DNA from: Dyadobacter chenwenxiniae
Lineage (GTDB): Bacteria; Bacteroidota; Bacteroidia; Cytophagales; Spirosomataceae
Reading direction: 5' to 3'
DNA: 64,000 bases
Assembly: GCF_022869785.1 (NCBI RefSeq)
Contig: NZ_CP094997.1
Span: 6,133,001 to 6,197,000 of the forward strand
Below are positions 49,331 through 58,881 of the stretch, in pieces. Position numbers and translations under genes: made by a program. Numbering within the stretch: position 1 is the stretch's first letter; each line of letters begins with the position of its first letter. The notes below the pieces were generated by a model, which saw only the letters and a program-made list of their open reading frames with translations, was not told the DNA's origin and did no database searches.

Positions 49331-52183
49331 TTGGAACATTTGAATGCTACTGAGCTTGAAGGCCAGGATTTGATTGAAGTGGAAGGTGCGCGCGAGCATA
49401 ACCTTAAAAACATTGATGTTAACATTCCGCGCAACAAGCTTGTCGTGGTCACAGGCATCAGCGGGAGCGGGAAATCTTCATTGGCTTTCGACACGATTTA
49501 CGCAGAAGGTCAGCGCCGTTATATGGAGAGTTTTTCTTCCTATGCACGTGGTTTTATTGGTGAAATGGAGCGGCCGGACGTGGACAAGATCAGCGGTTTG
49601 TCGCCCGTTATCAGCATTGAACAAAAAACCACCTCCCGGAATCCGCGCTCGACGGTTGGGACAGTTACCGAAATTTATGACTTTCTGAGGTTGCTTTACG
49701 CCCGCGCTGGTGAGGCATTTTCCTATGTCACGGGCCGGAAAATGGTCAAGCAATCGCAGGATCAGATCATTAATCAATTATTTACACAGTTTTTAGGACA
49801 GAAAATTATTTTACTCGCGCCTGCTGTGAAAGGCCGGAAGGGACATTACAGAGAGCTTTTTGTTCAAATCGCACGACTTGGTTATAATAAGGTTCGTGTC
49901 GATGGCGAAGTTCAGGAGATTGTAGCGAAAATGCAGCTGGATCGTTATAAAGTCCATGACATTGAGATCGTTATCGATCGTGTTGTTCCAAAAAAGGAAT
50001 CGGAAGATCCGCAGTCGCGATATCGGTTGAGCCAGTCCGTTGCGACGGCAATAAAGCAAGGGAAAGGCGCATTAATGGTTTTGGATGAAAAAGGAGAAAC
50101 TTACTATTTTTCTCAAAACCTGATGGATCCGGAATCGGGCATAAGTTACGATGACCCTGCGCCTAATGCATTCTCTTTCAACTCACCTTACGGCTGGTGT
50201 CCGACTTGTCAGGGTTTGGGAATGATTGAAGAAATCACGGAAGAGTCCATTATGCCGGACAAATCATTAAGCATTACCAAAGGCGGCATTGCGCCGATGG
50301 GCGAATATCGGGAAGCGTGGATTTTCAAGCAATTGGAGGCTTTGTTAAAACCTTTTAAAGTTACCCTCGCCACGCCCTTGGATAAATTCCCTGATGAAGC
50401 GATGAAACTTGTGCTTTACGGAAGTGAAGACGCCGTTCCTGTTCCTTCCAAAAAATATCCTGGAACGGAGTGGGAAACCAAATTTGACGGAATTATTAAC
50501 TTTCTGAAACGTCAGCAAGAGAGCGGAAACGATAAAATTCAGGATTGGTTGAAGGATTTTATGACCATTCAAACCTGTCCGGAATGTGACGGCAAGCGAC
50601 TGCGGAAGGAATCCCTGCATTTCAGGATTGATAAAAAAGACATTGCGGATCTGTCCAACAGCGACATTCGCGTGCTGGCCGATTGGCTTGTGAATCTGGA
50701 AGATAGATTGGAGGAAAAACAGCGTGTCATTGGTCACGAAGTTTTAAAAGAAATACGAAAAAGAGTTGGGTTCTTACTTGATGTGGGTCTCGATTATCTA
50801 ACATTGAATCGCGCATTAAGGACGCTTTCAGGTGGAGAAGCGCAGCGCATCAGGCTCGCAACGCAGATCGGAACGCAGCTTACCGGTGTGCTTTACATTA
50901 TGGATGAGCCTAGCATTGGTTTGCATCAGCGTGATAATGTGCGGCTTATCAATTCTTTGAAGAGTTTGCGCGATCTTGGGAATACAGTTTTGGTTGTGGA
51001 GCATGATAAGGATATGATGCTTGCTTCGGACTATATTTTAGACATTGGTCCGGGAGCCGGACGTCATGGTGGCAATGTTGTAGGAGCCGGAACGCCGGAA
51101 GTTTTTCTCCAAAATGGCTCATTAACTGCGGAATATTTGAGTGGCAGAACCGCCATTGATGTGCCTAAGAAGCGCAGAAAGGGAACGGGCAAAACCATTT
51201 CAATCAAAGGCTGCACAGGTCACAATCTCAAAAATGTAAACATGACGTTTCCGCTGGGGACGATGGTTTGCGTTACCGGTGTTAGTGGGAGCGGGAAGTC
51301 GTCGCTGATCCACGAAACGCTCTTTCCGTTATTGAATCAATTCTTTTATAAGTCGAGAAGAGAACCGCTGCCGTACAAATCAGTCGAGGGTTTAGAAAAT
51401 ATTGATAAGGTTATTGAAGTGGACCAATCACCTATTGGGCGGACACCGCGCTCAAATCCAGCGACGTACACGAACTTATTTACAGACATTAGGGCACTTT
51501 TTGCAGAATTACCCGAAGCGAAGATTCGAGGTTACAAGCCTGGCCGTTTCTCATTTAATGTAAAAGGCGGTCGTTGCGAGGATTGCGAAGGCGCGGGAAT
51601 GAAGAAGATTGAGATGGATTTCCTGCCGGATGTGCACATCAATTGTGAAACCTGCAAAGGCAAGCGCTTTAACCGGGAAACATTGGAAGTGCGTTTTAAA
51701 GGGAAATCGGTTGCGGATATTCTGGACATGACAGTGGAATCTGCATTGGAATTCTTTGAAAACCAACCCAGGATTTTGCGCAAAGTGCAGACATTGAATG
51801 ATGTGGGCTTGGGTTACATTACATTAGGTCAACATGCCACGACACTTTCAGGAGGCGAGGCGCAGCGCGTTAAGCTTTCCGAGGAACTTTCGAAACGCGA
51901 CACCGGCAAGACGTTATACATTCTGGATGAGCCGACAACGGGTTTGCATTTCCAGGATATCAAGCATTTACTGAATGTCTTGAACAAATTGGTTGAAAAA
52001 GGCAATACAGTCCTCATTATCGAGCATAATCTGGACGTAATTAAAGTTGCAGATTACGTCATTGACGTGGGCCCTGAAGGCGGCGCGCAAGGTGGTCGGA
52101 TCATTGCCGAGGGAACGCCTGAGAAAGTCTCGAAGGTTAAGGGAAGTTACACGGGACATTTTTTGAAGGAAGAGTTGAAATAG
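49331..52183 (+). CDS. uvrA: Excinuclease ABC subunit A
   Basis: A UvrA ATPase, 950 residues from the TTG at 49331, that recognises DNA damage with UvrB in nucleotide excision repair. The first ABC module starts with IEVEGAREHNLKNIDVNIP and Walker A GISGSGKSS. Zinc modules are visible as CPTCQGLG, CPECDGKRLRKES and the CEDCEGAGMKKIEMDFLP / CETCKGKRFN pair. The second Walker A is GVSGSGKSSL. Signature loops are LSGGEAQRI and LSGGEAQRV. No in-frame ATG exists before the conserved start, so translation must begin at a non-ATG codon: TTG at 49331 fits homolog length; TTG at 49256 would add 25 residues. Confidence 0.93.
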   Translation: MEHLNATELEGQDLIEVEGAREHNLKNIDVNIPRNKLVVVTGISGSGKSSLAFDTIYAEGQRRYMESFSSYARGFIGEMERPDVDKISGLSPVISIEQKTTSRNPRSTVGTVTEIYDFLRLLYARAGEAFSYVTGRKMVKQSQDQIINQLFTQFLGQKIILLAPAVKGRKGHYRELFVQIARLGYNKVRVDGEVQEIVAKMQLDRYKVHDIEIVIDRVVPKKESEDPQSRYRLSQSVATAIKQGKGALMVLDEKGETYYFSQNLMDPESGISYDDPAPNAFSFNSPYGWCPTCQGLGMIEEITEESIMPDKSLSITKGGIAPMGEYREAWIFKQLEALLKPFKVTLATPLDKFPDEAMKLVLYGSEDAVPVPSKKYPGTEWETKFDGIINFLKRQQESGNDKIQDWLKDFMTIQTCPECDGKRLRKESLHFRIDKKDIADLSNSDIRVLADWLVNLEDRLEEKQRVIGHEVLKEIRKRVGFLLDVGLDYLTLNRALRTLSGGEAQRIRLATQIGTQLTGVLYIMDEPSIGLHQRDNVRLINSLKSLRDLGNTVLVVEHDKDMMLASDYILDIGPGAGRHGGNVVGAGTPEVFLQNGSLTAEYLSGRTAIDVPKKRRKGTGKTISIKGCTGHNLKNVNMTFPLGTMVCVTGVSGSGKSSLIHETLFPLLNQFFYKSRREPLPYKSVEGLENIDKVIEVDQSPIGRTPRSNPATYTNLFTDIRALFAELPEAKIRGYKPGRFSFNVKGGRCEDCEGAGMKKIEMDFLPDVHINCETCKGKRFNRETLEVRFKGKSVADILDMTVESALEFFENQPRILRKVQTLNDVGLGYITLGQHATTLSGGEAQRVKLSEELSKRDTGKTLYILDEPTTGLHFQDIKHLLNVLNKLVEKGNTVLIIEHNLDVIKVADYVIDVGPEGGAQGGRIIAEGTPEKVSKVKGSYTGHFLKEELK

Positions 52184-52192
52184 CCTTTCCTT

Positions 52193-52927
52193 CTACATCC
52201 ATTTGCTCAAAAACTGATTAAAACCATCCTTATGCTGGTCGCTGACGGGAATCGTCATGCTGCCGATTTGGATGGTATTTTTTGTTACAGCGCTGATTTT
52301 ATCCAGATTCACGATAAACGAGCGGTGAACGCGCATGAATTTTGAAACCGGAAGTTTTTCTTCCAAAGCCTTTAAACTCGTTAGTGAAAGAATGGGTTTA
52401 GCATCCGTTTTTAAATGCACTTTCACATAATCTTTCAGTCCTTCCATGTAAAGAATATCATCGTACGCAATTCTTACGAGCTGATATTCAACTTTTAAAA
52501 ATAAATAACCTTCCTTTTGTTCAGGCACATTGGCTGCTGATGCTTTGATAACCAGTTCATTATAAGCCTGTGCTTTGGAAGCGGCTCGGAGGAATTCTTC
52601 GTAATTAAAGGGTTTTAGGAGATAGTCAAGTGCGTCCACGCGGAACCCATCCAGCGCATATTGGTTAAATGCTGTTGTAAAAATAATCCTCGGTGCACGC
52701 ATGTCCGACTTGTCAATCACACGGGCGAGTTCAATGCCAGTTAGATCGGGCATTTGAATATCTAAAAAAATGACATCGATCTGTTTCGTGTGGAGGGCTT
52801 GTAATGCTTCCACCGCGCTTGAATATCGGCCTGCAAGGGACAGAAACGGTGTTTTTTCAATAAATGTGCAAACAAGTCCCAATGCCAATGGTTCATCGTC
52901 TACTGCGATGCATTCTAATACGCTCAT
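52193..52927 (-). CDS. LytTR-family response regulator
   Basis: A 244-residue response regulator. The receiver domain spans about 1-120, with acidic pocket CIAVDDEPLA, the phospho-acceptor in VIFLDIQMPDLTG (Asp about 55) and LLKPFNYEEF with the conserved Lys. The LytTR DNA-binding domain spans about 140-244 (YLFLKVEYQLVRIAYDDILY, SKFMRVHRSFIVNLDKI). It overlaps the upstream sensor kinase gene by four bases, so the two form an operon. Targets unknown. Confidence 0.93.
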   Translation of the reverse strand: MSVLECIAVDDEPLALGLVCTFIEKTPFLSLAGRYSSAVEALQALHTKQIDVIFLDIQMPDLTGIELARVIDKSDMRAPRIIFTTAFNQYALDGFRVDALDYLLKPFNYEEFLRAASKAQAYNELVIKASAANVPEQKEGYLFLKVEYQLVRIAYDDILYMEGLKDYVKVHLKTDAKPILSLTSLKALEEKLPVSKFMRVHRSFIVNLDKISAVTKNTIQIGSMTIPVSDQHKDGFNQFLSKWM

Positions 52928-53997
52928 GCAGTTTCTAATTCCAAATGAACTTCAAATTCTTTCTCTTCTTTGTTCTCGTTCACTTCCAGCTGATATTTTC
53001 CTGGATATAAAAGGTCGAGCCGACGCTGCGTGTTTACCAGTCCTATGCCATTGCTTTCATCCAAAATCGCCCTTTTATCAGTAAACAATGTGTTTTTTAC
53101 CTCAACAAAAATTTTATTCTTGTCTTGTCTGATCTGAATGTCAATCCGGCTGGGTTGCACTGCGCTGACACCGTGTTTAAACGCATTTTCTATAAAAGGC
53201 AAAAACAGCATCGGCGCAATGGACACGTCGTGCAACGGGCTTGGCGGATCGAGGTGAACGGTTACTTTATCGGTAAGCCGTAATTGCATTAATTGAATAT
53301 AATCCTGAGCAAAAGCAATTTCCTGACTTAGCAGAACCGTGCCGTGTTGCGTTTCATAAAGTACGTAACGCATCATGCGAGAAAGCTTGTGCAACGCCTC
53401 TCTGGCCGCCTCTACATCAATGACTGTCAGTGCATATATGTTATTTAATGTATTAAAAAAGAAGTGCGGATTGATCTGCGCTTTTAAAAACGACAACTCG
53501 GAATTGATCTTTTCCTTTTCCAGATTCTCCCTGTATTGCTTATCCCGCTGCACATCTTTCACCGCAGCCACACTGGTGCTGATCCCGATTATCAGCAATG
53601 CAGTCATGAGTGAGAAATAATCCAGTCTGTCCTGCGGCTTTTTGTCTCCGTTTGCTTCACGGGCAGTTTTGAATGCGCGATCCATTTGTTCACCATGATT
53701 AATGGCAATTTTGACCTGCTCAATGACCACAGCCAGCATAATGACAGATACCAGATTGAGCAATATAAAGCGGCTGTAACGATTCTTCGCAAGGAATTTT
53801 GGAAACCAAAAGTAGTAATTAAGGTAGAAAATGCCGATTAGCAAAGTAAAAAGGACGGCTTGTTTAACCCAAAACGTAACCGGAAACTGAATCTGCCAGC
53901 TAAGCGGCTGCCACATTAGGAACAGAGCCAGGAAGGTCCATCCCAGAAGATGCAGAAAGAATGGAGGATATTTTCGTGCGGTACTAGCGTCCATCAT
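52924..53997 (-). CDS. LytS-type sensor histidine kinase
   Basis: A 357-residue kinase from the ATG at 53997; the frame is open to 54060 but the extra 21 residues (rich in Cys) do not look natural. Four membrane helices span roughly 12-150 (LLGWTFLALFLMWQPL, FTLLIGIFYLNYYFWF and others). The His_kinase domain follows with the phospho-acceptor in SFLKAQINPHFFFNTLNNIY, and the HATPase core has LPFIENAFKHGVS and NGIGLVNTQRRL. It signals to the LytTR regulator encoded after it, a common Bacteroidota pair. Confidence 0.92.
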   Translation of the reverse strand: MMDASTARKYPPFFLHLLGWTFLALFLMWQPLSWQIQFPVTFWVKQAVLFTLLIGIFYLNYYFWFPKFLAKNRYSRFILLNLVSVIMLAVVIEQVKIAINHGEQMDRAFKTAREANGDKKPQDRLDYFSLMTALLIIGISTSVAAVKDVQRDKQYRENLEKEKINSELSFLKAQINPHFFFNTLNNIYALTVIDVEAAREALHKLSRMMRYVLYETQHGTVLLSQEIAFAQDYIQLMQLRLTDKVTVHLDPPSPLHDVSIAPMLFLPFIENAFKHGVSAVQPSRIDIQIRQDKNKIFVEVKNTLFTDKRAILDESNGIGLVNTQRRLDLLYPGKYQLEVNENKEEKEFEVHLELETA

Positions 53998-54303
53998 GTA
54001 TTCATTAGGTGAGTGCAGCAAACGTAGCTTGCAATTACAATCATAAGGGGAATATTTCAAAGTGCCTACTCCAATCGATTAACACCCAGCAAATACCGAC
54101 TGATGAGCGCCAATTATCTATAAAGCAACCTGGGCGTCGCATTTGGCCATTGTGTACTATTCCAAGAATGATCGTAGGGGACTTATCGGCTAAAAGCAGG
54201 TTTTGATCGGTGGAAGTGTCCTCTCCATCTATTGCCCGGATTATTGTGGAATTAAGGTATTTACTTTGAAATTGAAATCGAACAAATTTTTTGCAATACA
54301 ACC

Positions 54304-57219
54304 ATGGACATGATAAAAAAAGTTACTCCTATTATTTTACTAACGCTGCTGAGCCTCGCTGCCTCAGCACAATTCCCCGGAGGTGGCGGATTCGGCGGAA
54401 ATCGCGGTGGCGGCAATGATCGCCCACAGCGCCAGACGGTAATTCCGGGAACTGCGGAAGATATGCCAAAAGGAAATGGTCGAATCAAAGGATTCCTTGT
54501 GGATTCGGCAAGCAAGAAACCAGTTGAATTTGCATCACTTGCACTTGTTGATGTGAAAACCAATAATCCAATCGACGGAACGACGACTGACGAAAAAGGC
54601 GCATTTGAGCTTACTAAAGTGGCGTCGGGAAATTTCAAGATCTTGATTTCCTTCATCGGATATAAAACCAAAACCCTTAATGACATTAAAATTGACCGTA
54701 AAACAGAACTTGACCTGGGCAATGTCAACATTGCGGCAGATGTGGTTCAGTTGAATGAGGTTGAGGTTGTCGGAATGGCGCAATTGATCGAGGAGAAAGT
54801 GGACAGGCTTGTTTATAATAATGAAAAAGACATTACCAGCAAGGGCGGTGACGCTTCGGACGTGATGAAGAAAGTGCCGATGTTAACGGTCGATTTGGAC
54901 GGAAATGTTTCACTACGAGGGAGTTCCAATGTTCGGGTTTTGATTAATAATAAACCTTCGACCATTATCGCAACCAGCGTAGCAGACGCATTGAAGCAGA
55001 TTCCTGCTGATATGATTAAATCTGTTGAAGTAATCACTTCTCCATCAGCTAAATATGACGCGGAAGGCTCAGCCGGGATCATTAACATTGTCACAAAAAA
55101 GAGCACGATCCAGGGTGGAACATTGAATCTGGATACGGGCATAGGAAACAGGGGTTCAAACCTGGGACTAAGAGGAAATTACAGAATTGGTAAAATGGGT
55201 TTCAGCTTGGGAGGTTTTGGCCGGTTTAACTATAATATGCCTGGTAAATCTGAAAACCTGCAAGTGGGTAAAATTGAGAAATTCTCTATCCGCCAAATGA
55301 CTGAGTCGGATAACAAAATGGCTTTCGGTTCTTACAATTTTGGATGGGATTACGAGATCGATTCCAAAACCTCACTTTCAGCAGGTGTTCGTTACGGGAT
55401 GCGAAACATGCGGAATTCGCAGGATTTGTCAACATTCAACACACAAAGCGACGGCACAACGCGCAATAGCTTCCGGGATGTAAATACAAAAGACTTGTCA
55501 GGAACGTGGGATGTAAATGTGGATTATATCAAAACATTGAGCAAGCCTCAGCAGGAGTTGAGCATTTCTACGCAATTCAGCCGTAACAACAGGACTAACG
55601 ATTTTGACGCGGACATTTATTCTTTGAGCAATGATGCAATCCGTCAGGAATTGCTGGGGCAGCAGGGAAACAATAACGCCAGTCACAACCAGGAAAGCAC
55701 AATTCAGGTGGATTACCAGACTCCGGTGAAGGATAATCAGTTGATTGAGTTTGGTGGGAAGGGCATTTTCCGTCAGGTGGTAAGTAATTTTGATTATTAC
55801 AATACAATTGACACGCCACAGGCAGCAAGCAGCCTGAACTATGATCAGAATGTTGCGGCGGGGTATTTCTCCTACACATATACAACGAAAAGCAAATTTA
55901 CAGTGAAGGCGGGCTCGCGTTACGAGTATACGAGCATTGACGCAACGCAGGGTGAGCAGGGCGACCTGAGCATTCCGGCTTACAGCAACCTGGTGCCAAG
56001 TCTTAATTTGTCCCAAACATTTGGCAAGGGTCAAACCATTAAGTTGGGTTACAACCGTCGCCTTCAACGTCCAGGCATTCAATTCCTAAACCCTAATGTA
56101 AATGCGGCGAACCCACAGAACATCACTGTGGGTAACCCGCAACTCCGTCCCGAATTGACGGATCAGGTTGAGTTGGGAACAAGCTTTTTCAAAAATTCAC
56201 TTTACGTAAACGTCTCGACATTTGCACGTTTTACCAATAGTTCAATTGAAAGCATTCGTACAACCAATGACCAAGGTATCATTACGACAACTTACGGTAA
56301 CATTGGTTCAAAGAAAAATTATGGGGTGAATGTGTTTGGAAACATGACATTCTTTAAAAGATGGCAAGTAGGAGGAGGTTTTGACGCTTACTACGCAGAT
56401 CTTACGAATAATAATCCCAATCCTTTATTGGCCGCTTCCAACACAGGTTTTGTATTAAGCGGACGTTTCAGAACGAGCCTTAACATTAAAAATGGCTGGG
56501 GATTGCAAGCGGGTGGTTTCATGAGAGGACGCGATGTTCAGCTTCAAGGAACACAAGCCGGATTCAGAATGTATGACCTGGGAATCAAGAAGGATTTTAC
56601 CAACAAGCGCGGAAGCATTGGATTTGGAATGGAAAATTTCCTGGCTCCATCATTCAAAATGAAGACGCAGCTTGAAACACCATCATTTACACAGAATAAT
56701 ACAAACTATCTGTTCAACAGAGGCTTTCGGGTCAATTTCTCTTACCGTTTGGGTAAAATGACATTCACCGAGCAAAAAACACGCAGAAGAAAATCGGTTA
56801 ACAATGACGATCAGAAAAGCGATGGTGGCGGCGGAATGGATGCGGGCGTGTCAGGCGGAGCAGTACAAGGTGCAGCACCAGCCATCACAGTTCCATCTCC
56901 AAGAACAGGCGCCCCAGGTGCCGCACCAGCAGGTGGTCGCCCACAAGGAGCACGACCAGTCAATGCAGATAGCACAGCAAGTCCAGCAAGACAAGGAATG
57001 CCGGTACAGTCAGGTATGAGACCAGATTCAATGATAAGAGATTCAACCGTGAGACCAGCAATGCCAGGCGATCCGACTGCAAGACCGGCTATGCCAGCAG
57101 ACTCGACAGCCAGACCAGCTGTTCCCGCCGACTCAACTGCAAAACCGGCATTACCAGCTGATTCGACCGCAATTCCTGTTAAGCCAACGGTTCCAGCGGA
57201 TTCGACTAAGAAAGAATAA
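54304..57219 (+). CDS. Outer-membrane beta-barrel protein (OMP_b-brl_3 type) with repetitive C-terminal tail
   Basis: A 971-residue TonB-receptor-like outer-membrane protein. After a signal peptide (cut near ASAQ) comes a glycine-rich stretch, then a carboxypeptidase-regulatory-like domain (about 60-145), a plug-like domain (DASDVMKKVPMLTVDLDGNV, VITSPSAKYDAEGSAGIINI) and a long barrel (about 260-835) of the outer_membrane_beta-barrel_3 family. After the last barrel strand (RVNFSYRLGKMTF) follows an unusual tail of about 130 residues, rich in Gly, Pro, Ala, Asp, Ser and Thr, with 10-residue repeats near the end. These proteins lack a SusD partner; the substrate is unknown. Confidence 0.87.
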   Translation: MDMIKKVTPIILLTLLSLAASAQFPGGGGFGGNRGGGNDRPQRQTVIPGTAEDMPKGNGRIKGFLVDSASKKPVEFASLALVDVKTNNPIDGTTTDEKGAFELTKVASGNFKILISFIGYKTKTLNDIKIDRKTELDLGNVNIAADVVQLNEVEVVGMAQLIEEKVDRLVYNNEKDITSKGGDASDVMKKVPMLTVDLDGNVSLRGSSNVRVLINNKPSTIIATSVADALKQIPADMIKSVEVITSPSAKYDAEGSAGIINIVTKKSTIQGGTLNLDTGIGNRGSNLGLRGNYRIGKMGFSLGGFGRFNYNMPGKSENLQVGKIEKFSIRQMTESDNKMAFGSYNFGWDYEIDSKTSLSAGVRYGMRNMRNSQDLSTFNTQSDGTTRNSFRDVNTKDLSGTWDVNVDYIKTLSKPQQELSISTQFSRNNRTNDFDADIYSLSNDAIRQELLGQQGNNNASHNQESTIQVDYQTPVKDNQLIEFGGKGIFRQVVSNFDYYNTIDTPQAASSLNYDQNVAAGYFSYTYTTKSKFTVKAGSRYEYTSIDATQGEQGDLSIPAYSNLVPSLNLSQTFGKGQTIKLGYNRRLQRPGIQFLNPNVNAANPQNITVGNPQLRPELTDQVELGTSFFKNSLYVNVSTFARFTNSSIESIRTTNDQGIITTTYGNIGSKKNYGVNVFGNMTFFKRWQVGGGFDAYYADLTNNNPNPLLAASNTGFVLSGRFRTSLNIKNGWGLQAGGFMRGRDVQLQGTQAGFRMYDLGIKKDFTNKRGSIGFGMENFLAPSFKMKTQLETPSFTQNNTNYLFNRGFRVNFSYRLGKMTFTEQKTRRRKSVNNDDQKSDGGGGMDAGVSGGAVQGAAPAITVPSPRTGAPGAAPAGGRPQGARPVNADSTASPARQGMPVQSGMRPDSMIRDSTVRPAMPGDPTARPAMPADSTARPAVPADSTAKPALPADSTAIPVKPTVPADSTKKE
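57052..57216 (+). repeat. 30-bp in-frame tandem repeats encoding RPAMPADSTA-like units
   Basis: Four consecutive 30-base units encode RPAMPGDPTA, RPAMPADSTA, RPAVPADSTA and KPALPADSTA, followed by a degenerate copy ending VPADST. Synonymous third positions differ between units while the peptide is kept, so the repeats look old and maintained at the protein level. Confidence 0.85.
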
Positions 57220-57235
57220 GTTTTTGGATGATATT

Positions 57236-57279
57236 GAAAAAGGCGAAGCCCGGACGTTTGTTCGGGCTTCACCTTTTTC
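57236..57279 (+). terminator. Strong hairpin terminator after the beta-barrel gene
   Basis: AAAAAGGCGAAGCCCG and CGGGCTTCACCTTTTT pair with one mismatch around a ~10-base loop. The A-run and T-run at the ends allow bidirectional use, though it is closest to the plus-strand stop. Confidence 0.88.
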
Positions 57280-57326
57280 AATTGGAGTTGTACACTATAT
57301 TCTTTGGTGGGTGCTTGATTCAATCA

Positions 57327-57821
57327 TTAATCAAGTTTTATTAGTTCCAATAATCCGTTGCTAAATGGAATTACATCTTCTGAATTCAAATCTTTAGCGT
57401 GCAATGTGGCGTGTATTACATTTGGTTGGACACTACCATTTCCATATATTATATAATTTTTATGTCCATTAACTGTAAAGTCGGAATCTTTTAACACTAA
57501 GCCATCGAACCTAAGAAAGGTTATGCCAGATTCATATTCTTTCACAGTTACGTTATCAAAAATACGACTAGTGATTTTGGGATTCTTACCATCAGCATCG
57601 ATCGTTAGATCTTCTACTATTTTAACATGGCTATCATCGGCCTTGCTTATCGTCCATAGACGTTTCTCGTTTCGTCTTACTGATTCCTCCGTAGGTAATT
57701 GATACTTGCCAACAATTTTCTCCAAGTTAGGCTTAGGAATCGGCCCATCAGATTTTTCTTTTGAGCAGGAAAAGATTAAGCCGAACATTAAAAGCAAACC
57801 AAGTAAGTGAAATGTTTTCAT
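57327..57821 (-). CDS. Hypothetical lipoprotein
   Basis: A 164-residue lipoprotein. The signal peptide MKTFHLLGLLLMFGLIF ends in a lipobox before Cys19 (IFSCSKE). The mature part begins with a lysine/proline linker and continues as mostly beta sequence (VKIVEDLTIDADGKNPKITS, YESGITFLRFDGLVLKDSDF). I do not recognise the family. Base composition is more AT-rich than the neighbours, hinting at acquisition. Convergent with the beta-barrel gene. Confidence 0.8.
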   Translation of the reverse strand: MKTFHLLGLLLMFGLIFSCSKEKSDGPIPKPNLEKIVGKYQLPTEESVRRNEKRLWTISKADDSHVKIVEDLTIDADGKNPKITSRIFDNVTVKEYESGITFLRFDGLVLKDSDFTVNGHKNYIIYGNGSVQPNVIHATLHAKDLNSEDVIPFSNGLLELIKLD

Positions 57822-57903
57822 CGCTAATTATTTTAAATTAGTTGCGATGATATCAATCTTCCATTTCACATTCCTATTCTAGTGAATAAGCGTTGGACTT
57901 GGA

Positions 57904-58836
57904 TTATTTAACGGGAATTTGTTCCCGAATCTCCCTTAAAATCCGATCAGCCCCAGCTTCGAGCAATTCGTTTGCCAATGCCGTTCCCAACTCTTCTGGA
58001 AATGAGATTGAGCCTGTTTCCGTCCTTCTGATCAGTTCTTTGCCATCCAGGCTGATAATGCCGCCCGTAATGTTAATTTGATCATCTTTTAATGTGGCCA
58101 TTCCAAAAACCGGAATGCTGCATCCGCCTTGGAGTCGTTTCAGGAATGCTCTTTCTGCGAGTAGGCACGTTTCTGTTTCTGGGTGGTTAGTTAAGCTTTT
58201 GACCATTGCTTTCTTTTCGCCGCATAAGTTTACGGCACATTCAATGGCAACGCTTCCTTGCCCAACTGCTGGCGTAAATTCGTCCAGCAACAAATGTTCA
58301 GCAATTTTGTCGTCATACTTCATCCTGTGTACGCCTGCGTATGCAAGAAGCAAGGCATCGCAATGGCCTTCATTCAGCTTTCCCAGGCGCGTTTGCAGAT
58401 TTCCACGCATGTCAACAGTTTGAATGTGCGGATAAAAATGTCTTAAAACAGCAATCCTGCGCGTTGAGGACGTTCCCACTATAAAAGTTTCGCCACTTTT
58501 AAGCGATAGCTCGTTGTTATGGCTTACCAAAACGTCATTTGCTTTCTCGCGTTCTGTATAAGCAATAAGTTCAAAAGCATCATCAAGCTGCGATTGCAGA
58601 TCCTTCGCGCTGTGAACCGCAATGTCAATGCTGCCATCCAGTAACTGATCTTCCAATTCCTGCGTAAAAACACCCTTACTGCCAATTTTGGACAAAGCGC
58701 GGTTCAGGATTTTATCACCCTTTGTTTCAATAATAACAACTTCCGTCTCAACGCCGCCCTCATTCAGCAGCTCCTCAACATAATGCGCCTGCCAAAGAGC
58801 CAATTTGCTGCCGCGCGTCCCTATTTTTATATGCAT
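57904..58836 (-). CDS. hemC: Porphobilinogen deaminase (hydroxymethylbilane synthase)
   Basis: A 310-residue enzyme joining four porphobilinogens into hydroxymethylbilane in heme/corrin synthesis. Motifs are IKIGTRGSKLALWQAHYVEE at the N-terminus, HSAKDLQSQL, GTSSTRRIAVLRHFYP and LQGGCSIPVFG carrying the Cys that binds the dipyrromethane cofactor. Length is normal. Other hem genes are not adjacent in the window. Upstream lies a degraded antitoxin remnant. Confidence 0.96.
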   Translation of the reverse strand: MHIKIGTRGSKLALWQAHYVEELLNEGGVETEVVIIETKGDKILNRALSKIGSKGVFTQELEDQLLDGSIDIAVHSAKDLQSQLDDAFELIAYTEREKANDVLVSHNNELSLKSGETFIVGTSSTRRIAVLRHFYPHIQTVDMRGNLQTRLGKLNEGHCDALLLAYAGVHRMKYDDKIAEHLLLDEFTPAVGQGSVAIECAVNLCGEKKAMVKSLTNHPETETCLLAERAFLKRLQGGCSIPVFGMATLKDDQINITGGIISLDGKELIRRTETGSISFPEELGTALANELLEAGADRILREIREQIPVK

Positions 58837-58881
58837 GGTTTACCTTCTTGGAATGTCTCTTCGAGACAAAATATTCATCAA

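Noticed and set aside
55498..56082. A 194-residue minus-strand open frame
   Set aside because: Antisense to the beta-barrel gene, whose frame has strong family motifs throughout.
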